Source of the DNA: Chamaecyparis obtusa
Lineage: Eukaryota; Streptophyta; Pinopsida; Cupressales; Cupressaceae
NCBI GenBank assembly: GCA_027943335.1
Contig: BSBK01002075.1
Coordinates: 4,911,001-4,975,000 of the forward strand
Direction of reading: 5' to 3'
Length of the DNA: 64,000 nucleotides
The notes below the pieces were generated by a model. The model did no database searches and had not been told where the DNA came from. It saw nothing but the letters and a program-made list of their open reading frames with translations. Shown in pieces: positions 26,576 to 37,930 of the stretch. Both the position numbers and the translations under genes were made by a program. Each line of letters opens with the position of its first letter. Position 1 is the stretch's first letter.

Positions 26576-26908
26576 TGTTAGAGTAAAGAATTAATTTAAT
26601 TGCATTGATTAAATTAACTTTTCTACCTCTTAAGATTTCACTTTATGCACTTGCATTAGTCATTTAATAATGAAATCTAATTATTAAATGCCTATTTACC
26701 TATTAGGGTTTCCCATTTGGTTTTATGATCTCCTTCTATAAGGATTGATCCATTTTATATTCTGATTCATTCTTTTGGCTGATATTAATAAAATTTCATA
26801 TTGTCAGAGAAAAACCCTTGTTTGTTTCCTACAGATTTCTTCCTTGTGACAGGTTTTTGCATTTAGGTTTCTTGGGCTTAATAGATTTGTTTTTCATCAA
26901 ATCTTACA
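26576..26908 (+). repeat. copia-1 3' LTR
   Basis: A 333-bp copy of 4461-4793, followed by the target duplication CTTAC (26909-26913). Confidence 0.92.
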
Positions 26909-26913
26909 CTTAC

Positions 26914-28156
26914 TACAAAAACATAAACTACAAAAGTAAGATCACCAACCTATTCCAAAGCTAAGGGTAATAATTTTTTAGAAGAGCTTTCTCCTTTTAT
27001 CCTTTTCTAAGTCCTTCCAAACTAGAAAGTCTCTAAGAAAGAGAGTGGGTGATCAACCTATGAAGAATCCTCAAAATACCTCTAATAGGTTCTCTAACTC
27101 CACCTCTTAACTCCTATCATAAATATAAAGGTAAGTTCTCCGTTACTCCAAATATCTTCATCCCCTCGTAAATGAGGTTTGAAGACTAAATAGAGTTGAG
27201 AAGATTGTTGCCTAAATATTTCAAACTCTTAAACTTGGATGAAGACTTAGGAGGTTCATTAATGAGCCTAGGGCCTTTAATTAACCAAAATTTAACCCCT
27301 AACTCCAAGTATACCTAGTGGGGCAGTTAAATTTGACCCTAACTATCCCCTAGAAGCTTCCTAGACCCTCCAAAAATTCACTTGAAGTTAAACTATGAGT
27401 TTACTCATCCTTGACCCATCTAGAAACTTCCTACACCCTAGGTGAGCATGGGGACTCTACAAGGTTAACCCTCTAGTTGGTGTCATACTTATCCTAGAAA
27501 AGAGTTTAGTCATGCCAATAACTCATACACCCATGTGTCAAGTGACACAACATAAATTCCAACCCATTCACACATAGCATGACCAACCTAAATAATTAAA
27601 TAAATTAAATACAATATTTATCAAATACTTTTACAAATAAAATCATGAGACAATGAGGTTCAAGTCTATTCACTAGATCAAACCTTGGCTTTATAGCTTA
27701 TAACATAGTTTCACTCTTTGTTCCCAACATTTAATACCATGGTTAATTTCCTACACACTCATTTCAAACATTAGTAGGTCCAATAACATAACCCGCATAT
27801 ATCATCAAACACTCATGAATCATGATTACATAATCCTCTCACATAATTCACAAATATGCATTTGATCCCAATGTTCACAACATGTAACATAACAACTCAT
27901 TTTGCATCATACATATCTAATGTATTTAAATAAACTACATCATCAAATTAATAACCCAACATAGGTAAATCGGGATCAACTATAAGCATCAAATAAGTGT
28001 TTAAATAAAAATAATCCAAATGCAGAATATATATAAAATAGGATTCTCTGATCCCTAAAATAATAACATATGTCTAAGTACCTCATAATCCAAAATACCA
28101 ACTGAAAAGTCTAACAATAATCAAGGCTAAACTATGATGGTCAGGGTAGACCTCAC
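26914..28156. other. Non-coding flank between copia-1 and copia-A
   Basis: No gene, LTR pair or domain is recognisable. It is the right half of the site where copia-1 inserted, so it is continuous with the sequence left of 4456. A short palindrome GTGTCAAGTGACAC lies near 27537. The boundary with copia-A, near 28150, has no visible target duplication. Confidence 0.5.
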
Positions 28157-29525
28157 AATATAGAGAGAATCTAATGGTCGAGGTAGAATCTACATTTATG
28201 TCATCTCTAAATATTGGAAGATTAAGCAATAGACATAAGATAAGAAATGGAAGTGAAAGTGAAGCTGAAGAAGATGAACTTGATGAACTCGAAGCATTAA
28301 TGGCTAGAAAATTACAAAAAGGAAAAGGAAGATATAGAGGTAAACTACCCTTGGTATGTTTTAAATGTAAAGAGGTCGGTCATATTGTTGCAAGATGTTT
28401 TGATAGGAAAAATGATGAGAAAACAAATGAAAGATCAAATGAAAGGAAGAATGACATAAGAGATTACCGAGATTACAAAAGTAACTGATAGACAGGTAAT
28501 AGAGACAACCGAGACTACAATGATAGAGGAAAGAAGGCATGCTACCTAGTTGAATATGAAGATGATGACACCAAGACCGAAACTAATGAAGACATAGAGG
28601 TTGTATTTGTTGCATTGAATGAAGACTCTGAAGAAGAAGAAAAGTATGTTGAAAAAGAACTTATTTATAAGGTTAGAAAGAATGATACTTAGATTATTGA
28701 TAGTGGTTGCACACATCATATGATTGGTGATGAAGAAAAATTAGAATATCTTGAGAATTATAATGGCGGATCTATGAAAATGGGAAATGATACACCTTGT
28801 CTAGTGAAAGGTAAAGGATCTATATTGTTGAATAATAAGATTAGATGTGAAAATGCATATTGGGTGAAATGACTTCACTATAATCTATTGAGTGTAGCAT
28901 AGCTAAATAACACTGATCACCGAGTTGCATTTGAGAAAAGAAAGGTAAAAATCTACGATGAACCTAAAAAATTGATTTTTACTAGTGAACAATCAAAAGG
29001 TAATTTATTCTACCAGGACAATGCTGAAACTTCTTGTTTGTTGGCTAAAAATAAAGATGTATGATTATAGCACAATAGGTTATATCATGTGAAATTTGAC
29101 AACATGGTTAAGATCAGTAAGAAAAGGAAAGTTAGAGGTTTACCAAACATATCTAAACTTCACCATGTAATGTGAAAACAATGTCAAATGGGTAAGATGT
29201 CAAAGTCTAGTTTCAAGAGCAAACATTACTAATCTAATGCTATTATTGAGCTAGTTCACACTGACTTATGTGGTCCAATGAGAACTTAGAGTTATTATTG
29301 AGACAAATATTTTATCTTATTTGTTGATGATTTCTCTTGGATAATGATTGTCATGTTCTTAAAAGAAAAATATAAAGCTTTCAAAATGTTTAAATGGTAC
29401 AAAGAAAAAGTGGAAAGAGAAATTGGTAAGGAACTAAAATGCTTAAGGTCAGATAGAGGTGGTGAATTTATTTCTGATGAGTTTACTAATTTTTATAATG
29501 AGAATGGAATAAAGAGACAAGTATC
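28157..29525 (+). pseudogene. copia-A gag end, protease and first half of integrase (5'-truncated)
   Basis: This aligns by eye with copia-B from just before its gag zinc knuckle. The knuckle CFKCKEVGHIVARC is at 28357-28398 and is preceded by an acidic segment (ESEAEEDELDELEALMARK). The protease motif IIDSGCTHHM follows a TAG at about 28690 (D at 28699-28701). The pre-integrase and integrase regions read KFDNMVKISKKRKVRGL, LVHTDLCGP and LRSDRGGEFISDEF, giving the first two catalytic aspartates. The gag N-terminus, primer site and 5' LTR are missing. Stops include TAG and TGA. At 29525 the frame is cut by the 29526-38835 element. Confidence 0.88.
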
Positions 29526-30430
29526 TGTGTGATGATGATTATCACCTTCATGAAATTAAGATCAAATAGCAACAATTGAAAGTAAATACAATGCAAATCT
29601 AATTAAAATTGAAACTAAGATCTATAGCATCTCATGGCTCTCTAGAAAGAGGTGGTAAGTGAAGCTCTCAGCTCAAATCTCCACTAGTGACACTTCTAAA
29701 ATGAGAATGTATGTTGCTATGCTTCTACAAATGCTTCTACAATGATAGTTCTAGCTCAAATTGACAAGATATAATGCAAATTACTCTAAATTGCTCTTTA
29801 GAATGCTCTCAATTGCCTATAATAACAATGCTTTGCAAATGAATTTCTAAGATATCTATTGCTCTCAAAATGCTTCATATTTATAGTAAATTCCCAACGG
29901 TAGGGGGTGGAGTGAAGTAATCATGATTTACCTTAGGTTGAGTCAAATACTTTGCTTTGTTCATAAATGGGGGTACAATTTAAAGGTTTGTCTCAAAGCT
30001 TTAGACAAAAAGACAAGATTGAGTGGTTGAGATTGAAACTTTCAAATGAGCGATTGAGATTCATCCTTTTTGAGTGATTTATGTCTTTTTGTCCTCAATT
30101 CTTATTGGTTTCTCAACTTTGTTGAAAGAAATTAGGAATTATTAAATTCAATTAATTAATTAAATTTAGCCATGTAAGGGTAATAAGTACATTTTGATTT
30201 TTGATTTAAACAACTATACAATTAATTGATTAAAATCAATTATGTAGTGTTTTCCACCCTTTTAAGCTTTGATTTAATTATTTAACATCATTATTTGATC
30301 TTTCCTTTGCTTTAATTGATTTTGTCCAATTTGATTTAATTATTGTCCATTTATATTGATTTAGTGCATTTTGATGATTATTTTGCAATTTAATGATTTA
30401 AAAGCACTTGTCCATTTTTTAGTGTCTACA
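29526..30430 (-). repeat. 3' LTR of the pol-less element (905 bp)
   Basis: On the minus strand it begins TGTAGACACTAAAAAATGG and ends with TCATCACACA. It is collinear with 37931-38835 with few differences. It is AT-rich with many ATTAATTGA words. Confidence 0.93.
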
Positions 30431-30443
30431 AATGCCCCTCTTT
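30431..30443 (-). other. Polypurine tract of the pol-less element
   Basis: The minus strand reads AAAGAGGGGCATT, immediately before the 3' LTR TGTAGACAC. With the primer site at the other end, this fixes the element's orientation. Confidence 0.85.
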
Positions 30444-33139
30444 GAATTGATGTGCGAAGAACATTGATTCAAAGATTCTTTTAGTTTGATCACTTTTTAG
30501 GTCTTGATTTCTTGATTCACTGATATGAAACTAATACAAAATTGATATGCCTCCTGATATGATATGATAACCTCTATGATATGAAATTGATATGATAATG
30601 ATTCAAAAATTTTGATGCCCTAGATTTGATGTGATGCCAATTTGATACTCTAATGCCCCCTCAGAAATAAAACATATTGATTGCTTGATTTGAATGATTT
30701 TGATTGATTGGTCCAATATGTTTTCATTTCTGAAAAACATTGATGATATGCCATGATTTACAATTTGCACATCCAAGATAGATAGGTCTGTTGTAGTTAA
30801 GAGAAACATGTGATTAGGATATCAGGATAATAGTACCAATGAATGTGATTTTTCAATCTGATAGGATAGTAAAATTGATATGGGATAACTGATCAGTGTG
30901 AAAACTGATACAATTGATAGGATTGCTCTTGATCAGTGTGAAAACCGACATGGGATCCTGATAGGATTGATAAACTGATACTTCACTCTCAGGACATAGA
31001 GACACAAACAAATGATGATAGGTTTGATTGCTTTGATTGACTTGATTGACGTAAAATGATTCACTGATATAGAATACTGATATGATTCCCTTGATTTGTG
31101 AAACAGGCACATTTCTGTAAATGATATATATACGGACCTTAGCTTCTTGGATATTTAGATTTAGGTCATGGGTTGACCCAGCCAGAGTACAGGTTATTGA
31201 GATGATTGATTATGGATCTCCTTCAGTTTGTTGATATTGTATCATGTTTTAGTTATTGATCAGGACTTGGATGTATCACTTTGATGACATTGTATCTTTG
31301 ATTATACAGATTTTATGGATCTTTGATGTTATGGACACTTTATTATGATTTATGGACTTTCCTTGTTGAATTGAACCCCCCATTTGATGATTGATCAAGA
31401 TTTTGATTGAATGAACCCCCTTTTCCCTTGGAAAAATAACTACAAACCAATGCACTTAATCTAATATGAAAATGCAATGCAATCGAACATGATAATGCAA
31501 TGCAATCTAACATGATAATGCAATGCAATGCAACTAAGTGTCACTAGATTTTAGCAAAGAAATGCCATAGAGATATATTTTCATCATTGAACATTTTGGG
31601 ACTGGAAAGAAAGTACAACCATCACTGACCACATCATGATGATATGAATACTGCTTTTTATCACTTTTGGTAACCTCTTTTTGAAACTAGTACAACCCTC
31701 ACTAGTTGGATGACCAAACTATGGGAGTATGAATACTGGTTTTATCAGATTCAATGTTGCAAACAAAGGCCAACCCTCCACCCTATATGAAAGTCCTCGA
31801 TGATTCTTTGATGACCATGTCATTATATGAATTCAGATAAGTTATTAGATCTCTCTCAAGACAGTCACTCAAAGGAAAAAATAAAATAAAATATCATGTC
31901 TCTATCATGGCCAATCTAGTTGAAACATCATTGATTATCTAAAAAGATGTGATAAAATTCAATTCAATAAACATCATCAAAAGAAAGCTTCAAGTGTTTT
32001 TCCATGTTTCATGATTTTCAAAAAGTATTTCCAAGCATTCTAATCTTTAAGGTGTTTTGTCAAATTTTACTCCCAAAGAATAAAGTCAATGAAGGCTCAA
32101 GGATCAAGTTGTAGGATCAAAATACTTAGGTGTGAATAATGATATTCATCAAAGGTTCACAAAAATCTCTCTCTTCTGAAGCTCTGTTAATTCTCTCTTT
32201 GATATGTGACCGAATGTAGCACTATTGAATCTGCTTGTGTTTAATGCATTGCGTGATGTGAATTGATGCCTATTGAAATATGTTGATTAAGATCCAATGC
32301 CCCTAGTTGGATAGGAAAAATGGTGGACTTGGGAAAACTTCCAAAATATTACAAAAGCTCAGTTTATGCAAGATGCAGCTCAAAGCGCTTTATGTAAGAA
32401 ATTACCAACTCTCGAACAAGATCACATTGATTTTCCCCCAATTTCTAGCAAGATATAGGACATGAAGGATGGATTTGTAAGCTGATGGATTAGAGATGGA
32501 AAGGCCATGATGGATGAAGCATGCAAATGTGACTCATAGGACCATCTCCTCAAGATTACCCAAGCTAAGGAAAAATGATATAGCAATGTGAAGCATGTTT
32601 TTGGATAAGCCATGGAAGCCAATGATGCAGTGCTAGATAGCCTACAGGATAATGATCTACAGTCATGAAAATAAGGGATCCAAAAGAAGTGGACATGTCA
32701 AGAAGTTCTTGATAACAATTTTTGTACTTTAAGTTCCTCATTTTGATCAAGACCAAGGCACCAATTTGGGTAAGATGTGGATAAGATAACACAATCAAGA
32801 TAAAGGGGTGATGTAGGCTATGAAGGGATATTTTGGGATTATGGAAAGACTTTCAAGGAATAATGAGGGTGGATTTGGGATAAGAAAGATCATGATAGGG
32901 TAACATGGATGCAAAAAGTACATAAGTTGATGAAAAGGATAACGGATGTCAAGATACTTAATTCTCATGGATGTCTTCAACCTTGTCAAGATGAAGGTGA
33001 GAGAGGAAATATGGATGAAAATTGCCCCCAAGTGTGGAGTGCAAGAAGGAGGAATTACACATGATGCCTGTTTACCAGGTTTTCATCATGGTATTTGTTT
33101 CTCTTTACTTTTGCTACCTAGGTGCCTATTGCTAGGTTT
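30444..33139 (-). other. Non-coding 3' region of the pol-less element
   Basis: About 2.7 kb between the gag-like ORF and the 3' LTR. From 30470 to 31330 it is rich in repeated TGATATG/TTGATTGA words. At 31470-31535 a 25-bp unit containing ATAATGCAATGCAATC is repeated about three times. Open frames here are short and unrelated to known families. I see no pol remnant. Confidence 0.6.
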
Positions 33140-35630
33140 TCACCAAGGCACCTTTTTTTCTCTTTTTTTTTCTTTCTCTTTTTTTGTATTTTTCAATATT
33201 TTCCCAACATCAGAATATTTGGACAATGTTCTTCTGAAAGATATGCTATAATAAACCATGGGTATGACTAGGATGCTCAAAGATATTGATAAGAGGGATG
33301 GAAGTACAAAAAGTATGCATTGGAAAATGAATGTGAGGATAAGAAGAAGGTATGTTGTAGATGGGAATGTTGGCAAGATCAACTTTGACACACACATTGA
33401 AGAGTGATGGAATGTTGGAGGAATAATAGATGAAGGAGATAAGGATCTTCTTGAGGTAGTGGATTTTGGGATATAGGAACCCAAATCGGAAAATGGAAGA
33501 TGTTTGGAAGGGGATGAAATGGAAGCCTTTGGAAGCTTGAATGTCAATTTTGATTTTTCTTTTGTGTGCAAGTCTTTCAATTGTGACTTGGGAATCCACA
33601 TAGTATTTGATTTTTCTTTCCTTTGTGATTCTTTTGAATGCATTTCTTCAATGAGGGATTTAGGAACCCACATTTTATTTTTTTCTTTTTGCTTGGTGGA
33701 CCTTTGCGGCCTTTTGGATATTTCATTTTTCTTTTCATTCACATGTCAATTAGATGGGACATTGTGATTTTTATACACATATGGATTCTTGGATTTATGA
33801 TTGTTATGTTGCACATCAAAATTGCTTCCAAAAGACTTAGGAATTGTGGATGAATAGGAATAATATGGAGGGTTCATATGGATTTGTGTTTGGACATTCT
33901 TCAAGTATGTGCGTCTTCGTTGATCTTGATACATGGTAGGGTAAGTGGATGGATAGCTAGGGATGATACAAATGGAGGATGGAGGAATATATGGACCTAA
34001 TATGGATGGAAGGGATGAAGACTTTTGTTTTAGGACATAGGAACCCAAAATGGATTTGGAGGATAGTGAAGGCATATGGTTGCATTTGAATGGAGGGATA
34101 TAAGGTGTGAAAGGGATATCAATATCTTTTGAAAGAGCTGCATTGCCAAGGTTCTCATCTTTAAAATTTATCTTTATACCAATAGGGTCATGAATAGCTT
34201 TGATAGGAACATATTTGATAGGATCAACTAAAGCTTGAAGGGATTTATTATCATGCAAGGGATTTGAAATAATGATGGTTTCTTGAGGTGAACATGGAGG
34301 AATATGCCAAGGAAATGATGGGATACTTTGATCTTGACAAGGATCTTCAAAGGGTATAGAGAGGGTATTTTGCTCTTGATTTTCCATATGCTCATTGGAA
34401 TTTGTGGAAGGGATATCTTGATCTTGCTTGGGAGGTGGAAAAAATATGGAACTTGGAAGGGTATTTTGTTCTTGGAATGGAAGGATATCATCTAGGAAGA
34501 CATGAAAGGATGCAAGGGGATCATCATAGGGTTCTATAGATATGGGACCTTCATCAAATATGGGAGGGGATTGTATATAATCTTCATCTTGATCTTTATC
34601 AATATTTTTTTCTTTTCTCTTTGGATTATCCTCTTGACATGGAGCCATTTCTAAGGACAAGGTAGATGTTTGGATATGTGGGGGGTGTTTGGAGGGATGA
34701 TGTAGGATCCTTTTGAATGGGTATAATAGGAATTGAAGCACATGAAGCTTTGGGGTCCAAGATATTTGAATCATGGAAATGATCTGCAACAAGATGTAAG
34801 TTAGCTTGGGTTTCTTTTAGAGGTAGCCCTTGAGGGTAGACATAGTCAATGTGAAAAGTGTCATCATTAGAATGACTCTTTGGTGGAGGAATTTTGGATA
34901 GTTGTGGAGCTTTGGGAGATGAACAAAAGATGAAAGGAGTACCAGCTATGGGAGAATCTTTGCTAGATAGAGGTTTGTGAGATGGACGAAGGATGAAAGG
35001 CGTACAAGCTATGGGAGAAACCTTGCTAGATAGAGGTTTGTGAGATGGACGAAGGATGAAAGGTGTACAAGCTATGGGAGAAACCTTGCTAGATAGAGGT
35101 TTCTAAGATGGATGAAGGATGAAAGGATTACTCTTGCTATATAGAGGTTTATGCATTAGATCTTTCTTGAGAGTGATACCTCTCTCTTCATACTCTTTAT
35201 TAATTTGATCACAAATAGAATTATCATGAGATTTCCCTTGATCCAAGATAGGTTTGTTTCTCTCAAACACGTATTTTTGTGAGGAGGATGAAGATATGGA
35301 TGGCCCATCATCATAAAGAAATGGCCAAATTGATCTTAATGATGGCTCTTTAGATGATGTATCTCTTTGTTTTTCCTCATTCTTCCCCAAGGCTGATGTG
35401 TCAAAATTATGAGGAAGCTTAGCTCCTAACTGAGCTAAATAAAGGGAATATGCTTTATTATACCTCTTCAAAGTTAATTCCATTGTTTCCATAAATATGG
35501 GATCTTTGGATGCTTCTAAAATTTGATCTTCGAACACTCCCTCATTTTGATTCCAATGGAGATCTTGATCTTGACTTCGATAACTATGCTCCATAATAGG
35601 GTTGATTTGTTTCTCAAATAGACTTATCAT
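33140..35630 (-). pseudogene. Gag-like hydrophilic ORF region of the pol-less element
   Basis: Reading starts at the ATG at 35628-35630 (MISLFEKQINPIMEHSYRSQ) and stays open to a TAG at 35103-35105. It continues in the same frame through a 21-residue tandem repeat. A frameshift near 34700-34790 moves it to the frame open from 34792 to 33749. Only a TGA at 33746-33748 separates that from the last segment (to 33140). The product would be rich in Pro, Ser, Lys and Gln. Motifs of the form L-G-[SP]-Y-[IV]-[PL] recur at least three times, and the pair MWVPKSLIEEM / MWIPKSQLKDL occurs near the end. A hydrophobic stretch (TTYLLLILTFIFQCILF) lies near 33300. No zinc knuckle or capsid signature is visible. 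I do not recognise it; 'gag-like' rests on position only. Confidence 0.55.
34918..35155 (-). repeat. 63-bp tandem repeat in the gag-like ORF
   Basis: Units begin with GATG at 34918, 34981, 35044 and 35107; the last is degenerate and shortened. Each full unit encodes 21 residues on the minus strand (starting KPLSSKVSP and ending FILRPSH). The period is a multiple of three, so the frame is kept. Confidence 0.9.
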
Positions 35631-37910
35631 TATAGATGATTTTCAAGAATATGATCTATTTGTTGCACTGATAAAGAATATCTCTGCAAAAGGGTATCCA
35701 AATATGAATTCAACAATTTTCCCAACCCTTAAAAAATGTCCATTATTTTCCCTTCTTTGTTTTTGGGCATCACTTGCTAGAGTGTAGGCATGACTGAAAT
35801 GTTTGTACATGTGAACTGGTATTGAAATAGGTGGCACACTGTAGGTATGCAAGCGACACTTTTCTATTGATAAGCGGTTTTCCAATTTTAACAGGTGTAA
35901 TTCAATAGGTGATAGGAATGACTTTCGTGTTGATATAGGTTTTCATAAAAGTCACAGGTGTGACTTTGCCTCTGATAGGCAGTATTGTTTTGTGCACAGG
36001 TGGCACTTTGTTGACCAGTTTGTAAATTTTTGAATTTTTAAATGTTTAAGATCAGGTCTTATGAAATTTCCTTGTTTGAAAATAGAAGACAATGGCAACA
36101 CACACATCAATTATTCATCATGTCCCTAAACACTCTAATGTGTATATTCTCGATTGTTTCCACAAGTATAACACAAGAAAGAACTCCAAGCAACCTACCT
36201 AAAGTCAAATTTGGCTCTTAACATTTTGGCTCTATAAGGTGGTCTTGCTACTTATCAGGTTTTATTGAAAAAATCCATTCTAAACTATGCCAAGTTCTTA
36301 TACCCACTTGTGGGCTTCCCACACACACCAAGGTATGATTTTGCGTAATCTGTTAGGAGTACTAGAGGAAGTGAAGACACTTGTACACAATCTAACCACT
36401 TCCCTTTTAAGGAAAAGTGTATTTTTATTATAGTGGGTTGGATGTTACCATAGCAAAGGTGGTTGTCTCCCACTTGGGTCACTCCCTCTCACCATCCTCA
36501 TAAGGAAAATCTCAGGAGGTAGGCCCTTTATTGCTCTATTTTAACTAGCATGTTCATATAAAGCAAGGAAATGAAATTAAGAGTAAGCTTTTGGGAATTT
36601 GGTTCACCTAAAAGGTGAAGAGAATATCCCTAACTTTCTCTTAGTTTCTCAAACACTCAAGTAACCATGTTCTTTTTTAGTCTCCTAACAAAGAGATTCT
36701 TATAATTGAGGTGTTTGGTCAATTTCCTTATTTTAATTAAGCTAGATTCAATGAATGCCACAATTTAAGCAAGTGCAAGCTTGATTAGATGAATACCTTT
36801 TCCTTTGTAGCTAACAATGGCGAGGCGCTTTTTTATGATTTTTGCCTTTTATCTTGCTTTTACTTCACCTAGTGGTGATCGTTCACGCTCCCTCCTCCAA
36901 CAAGTTAGTCCAACACAGCCATTCAAAATGAGGGGAAACCAAATCAAAATTTATGAAGCAAAGAATTATGTATGAACTTTAAGTACCTTATTTGTAAATT
37001 TTCAAAGAAAAACTTGAACTAAGGACTAAAAATCCAATTGAGTGAAACAAATTTCATTTTGTAAGCTTCAATAATTGCAAGATAGTTCTGGAATACCTGA
37101 TTTTCCTCCTCTTGTGTAGTCTCAAAGATAGCCTTAATATGTGCAATGTTTTCCTTCTTAATCCTCTTGGTTAGCGTCTTTCCTTCTTGATTGAATTTGC
37201 TTTTCGACTTATGTACCTTTCTGTGATTTCTCATTTACTATCAAATCATGTAAATAGAGAGTTAGACAAAATGATTTAATCAATTTAACAGTAAATAAAT
37301 GCAACAGATACTAGGTGACATTTTCCAGCTAATACGTGTGAACAAATTGTTAGCAGGCGTAACTTTAAGAGTCACAGGCGTCACTTAAAAGTTAGTACGC
37401 ATGACTGAAATGTTTGTACACATCATTTAAATGCTGGTACATGTCAATTAAATGTTGGTACACATCATTTAAATGTTGGTACACATCATTTAAATGCTAG
37501 TACGCATAAACAATTTATTGTTAAGCGTAAGCAGTATTGAAAATTGTAGAAAATGATTGATCTTAAGAGACAATTTGACAATAGTAAGCATGAATAAGAA
37601 AATTGTAAGCATGATTGTTGTTGTAAATTACAGAGCAAAGGCTGATGATAGGTGATAGCGGATTGCAGATAAGCAATACTTCCTTAGTCACAGGCGTGAC
37701 TTTACGTGCAAAGGCTAAACTATTTATCTCATAAGCGTGAGTTATTAGCTAGTAAGCGTTAGAACAGAGATCGTAAGCATCATCAGAATGACTGTAAGTG
37801 TGAGTGAATCTTTTGTAAGTGTGACTTCACCTATTTCCTAAAAAATATTCATAGAAAATAGACAATACAAGCATGCAATATATGATCAAAATGATAAAAT
37901 GAGGCCTAGG
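35631..37910 (-). other. 5' leader of the pol-less element
   Basis: About 2.3 kb between the primer site and the gag-like ORF. Words such as ACAGGTGTGACTT, ACAGGCGTGACTT and TAAGCGT recur across 35790-37810. A run of 21-bp repeats (TTGGTACACATCATTTAAATG and variants) lies at about 37415-37505. Short open frames (35643-35885, 37019-37234) show no family. The repeats could be a packaging or regulatory leader; that is only a guess. Confidence 0.5.
37415..37505. repeat. 21-bp tandem repeat in the leader
   Basis: Four to five imperfect copies of a unit around GGTACACATCATTTAAATG, with TGTACACATCATTT and TGGTACATGTCAATTAAATG as variants. Confidence 0.8.
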
Positions 37911-37928
37911 GCCCCACGGTGGGTGCCA
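37911..37928 (-). other. Primer binding site of the pol-less element
   Basis: The minus strand reads TGGCACCCACCGTGGGGC, two bases inside the 5' LTR. It starts with the TGG complementary to a tRNA CCA end, but it is not the initiator-Met site used by the other elements here. A similar TGGCGCCCACCGTGGGG type is, as I recall, seen in some plant gypsy (Tat-like) elements; this lineage link is an inference. Confidence 0.7.
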
Positions 37929-37930
37929 TT

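Larger units (their letters stand above)
4461..26908 (+). mobile_element. Ty1/copia LTR retrotransposon 'copia-1', split by nested insertions
   Basis: Two 333-bp LTRs (4461-4793 and 26576-26908) are flanked by the 5-bp target duplication CTTAC (4456-4460 and 26909-26913). A primer site follows the 5' LTR, and a polypurine tract of nine G (26567-26575) precedes the 3' LTR. The coding part has copia order: gag, protease, integrase, reverse transcriptase, RNase H. It is interrupted between gag and protease by a 17-kb block (6286-23269). With the insert and one target copy removed, the element would be about 5.5 kb, a normal copia size. The gag and pol frames carry many stops, so it is defective. 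Confidence 0.93.

Noticed and set aside
33504..33853. Plus-strand frames opposite the gag-like ORF, rich in F and S
   Set aside because: They are shadows of the minus-strand Lys/Glu/Ser-rich frame.
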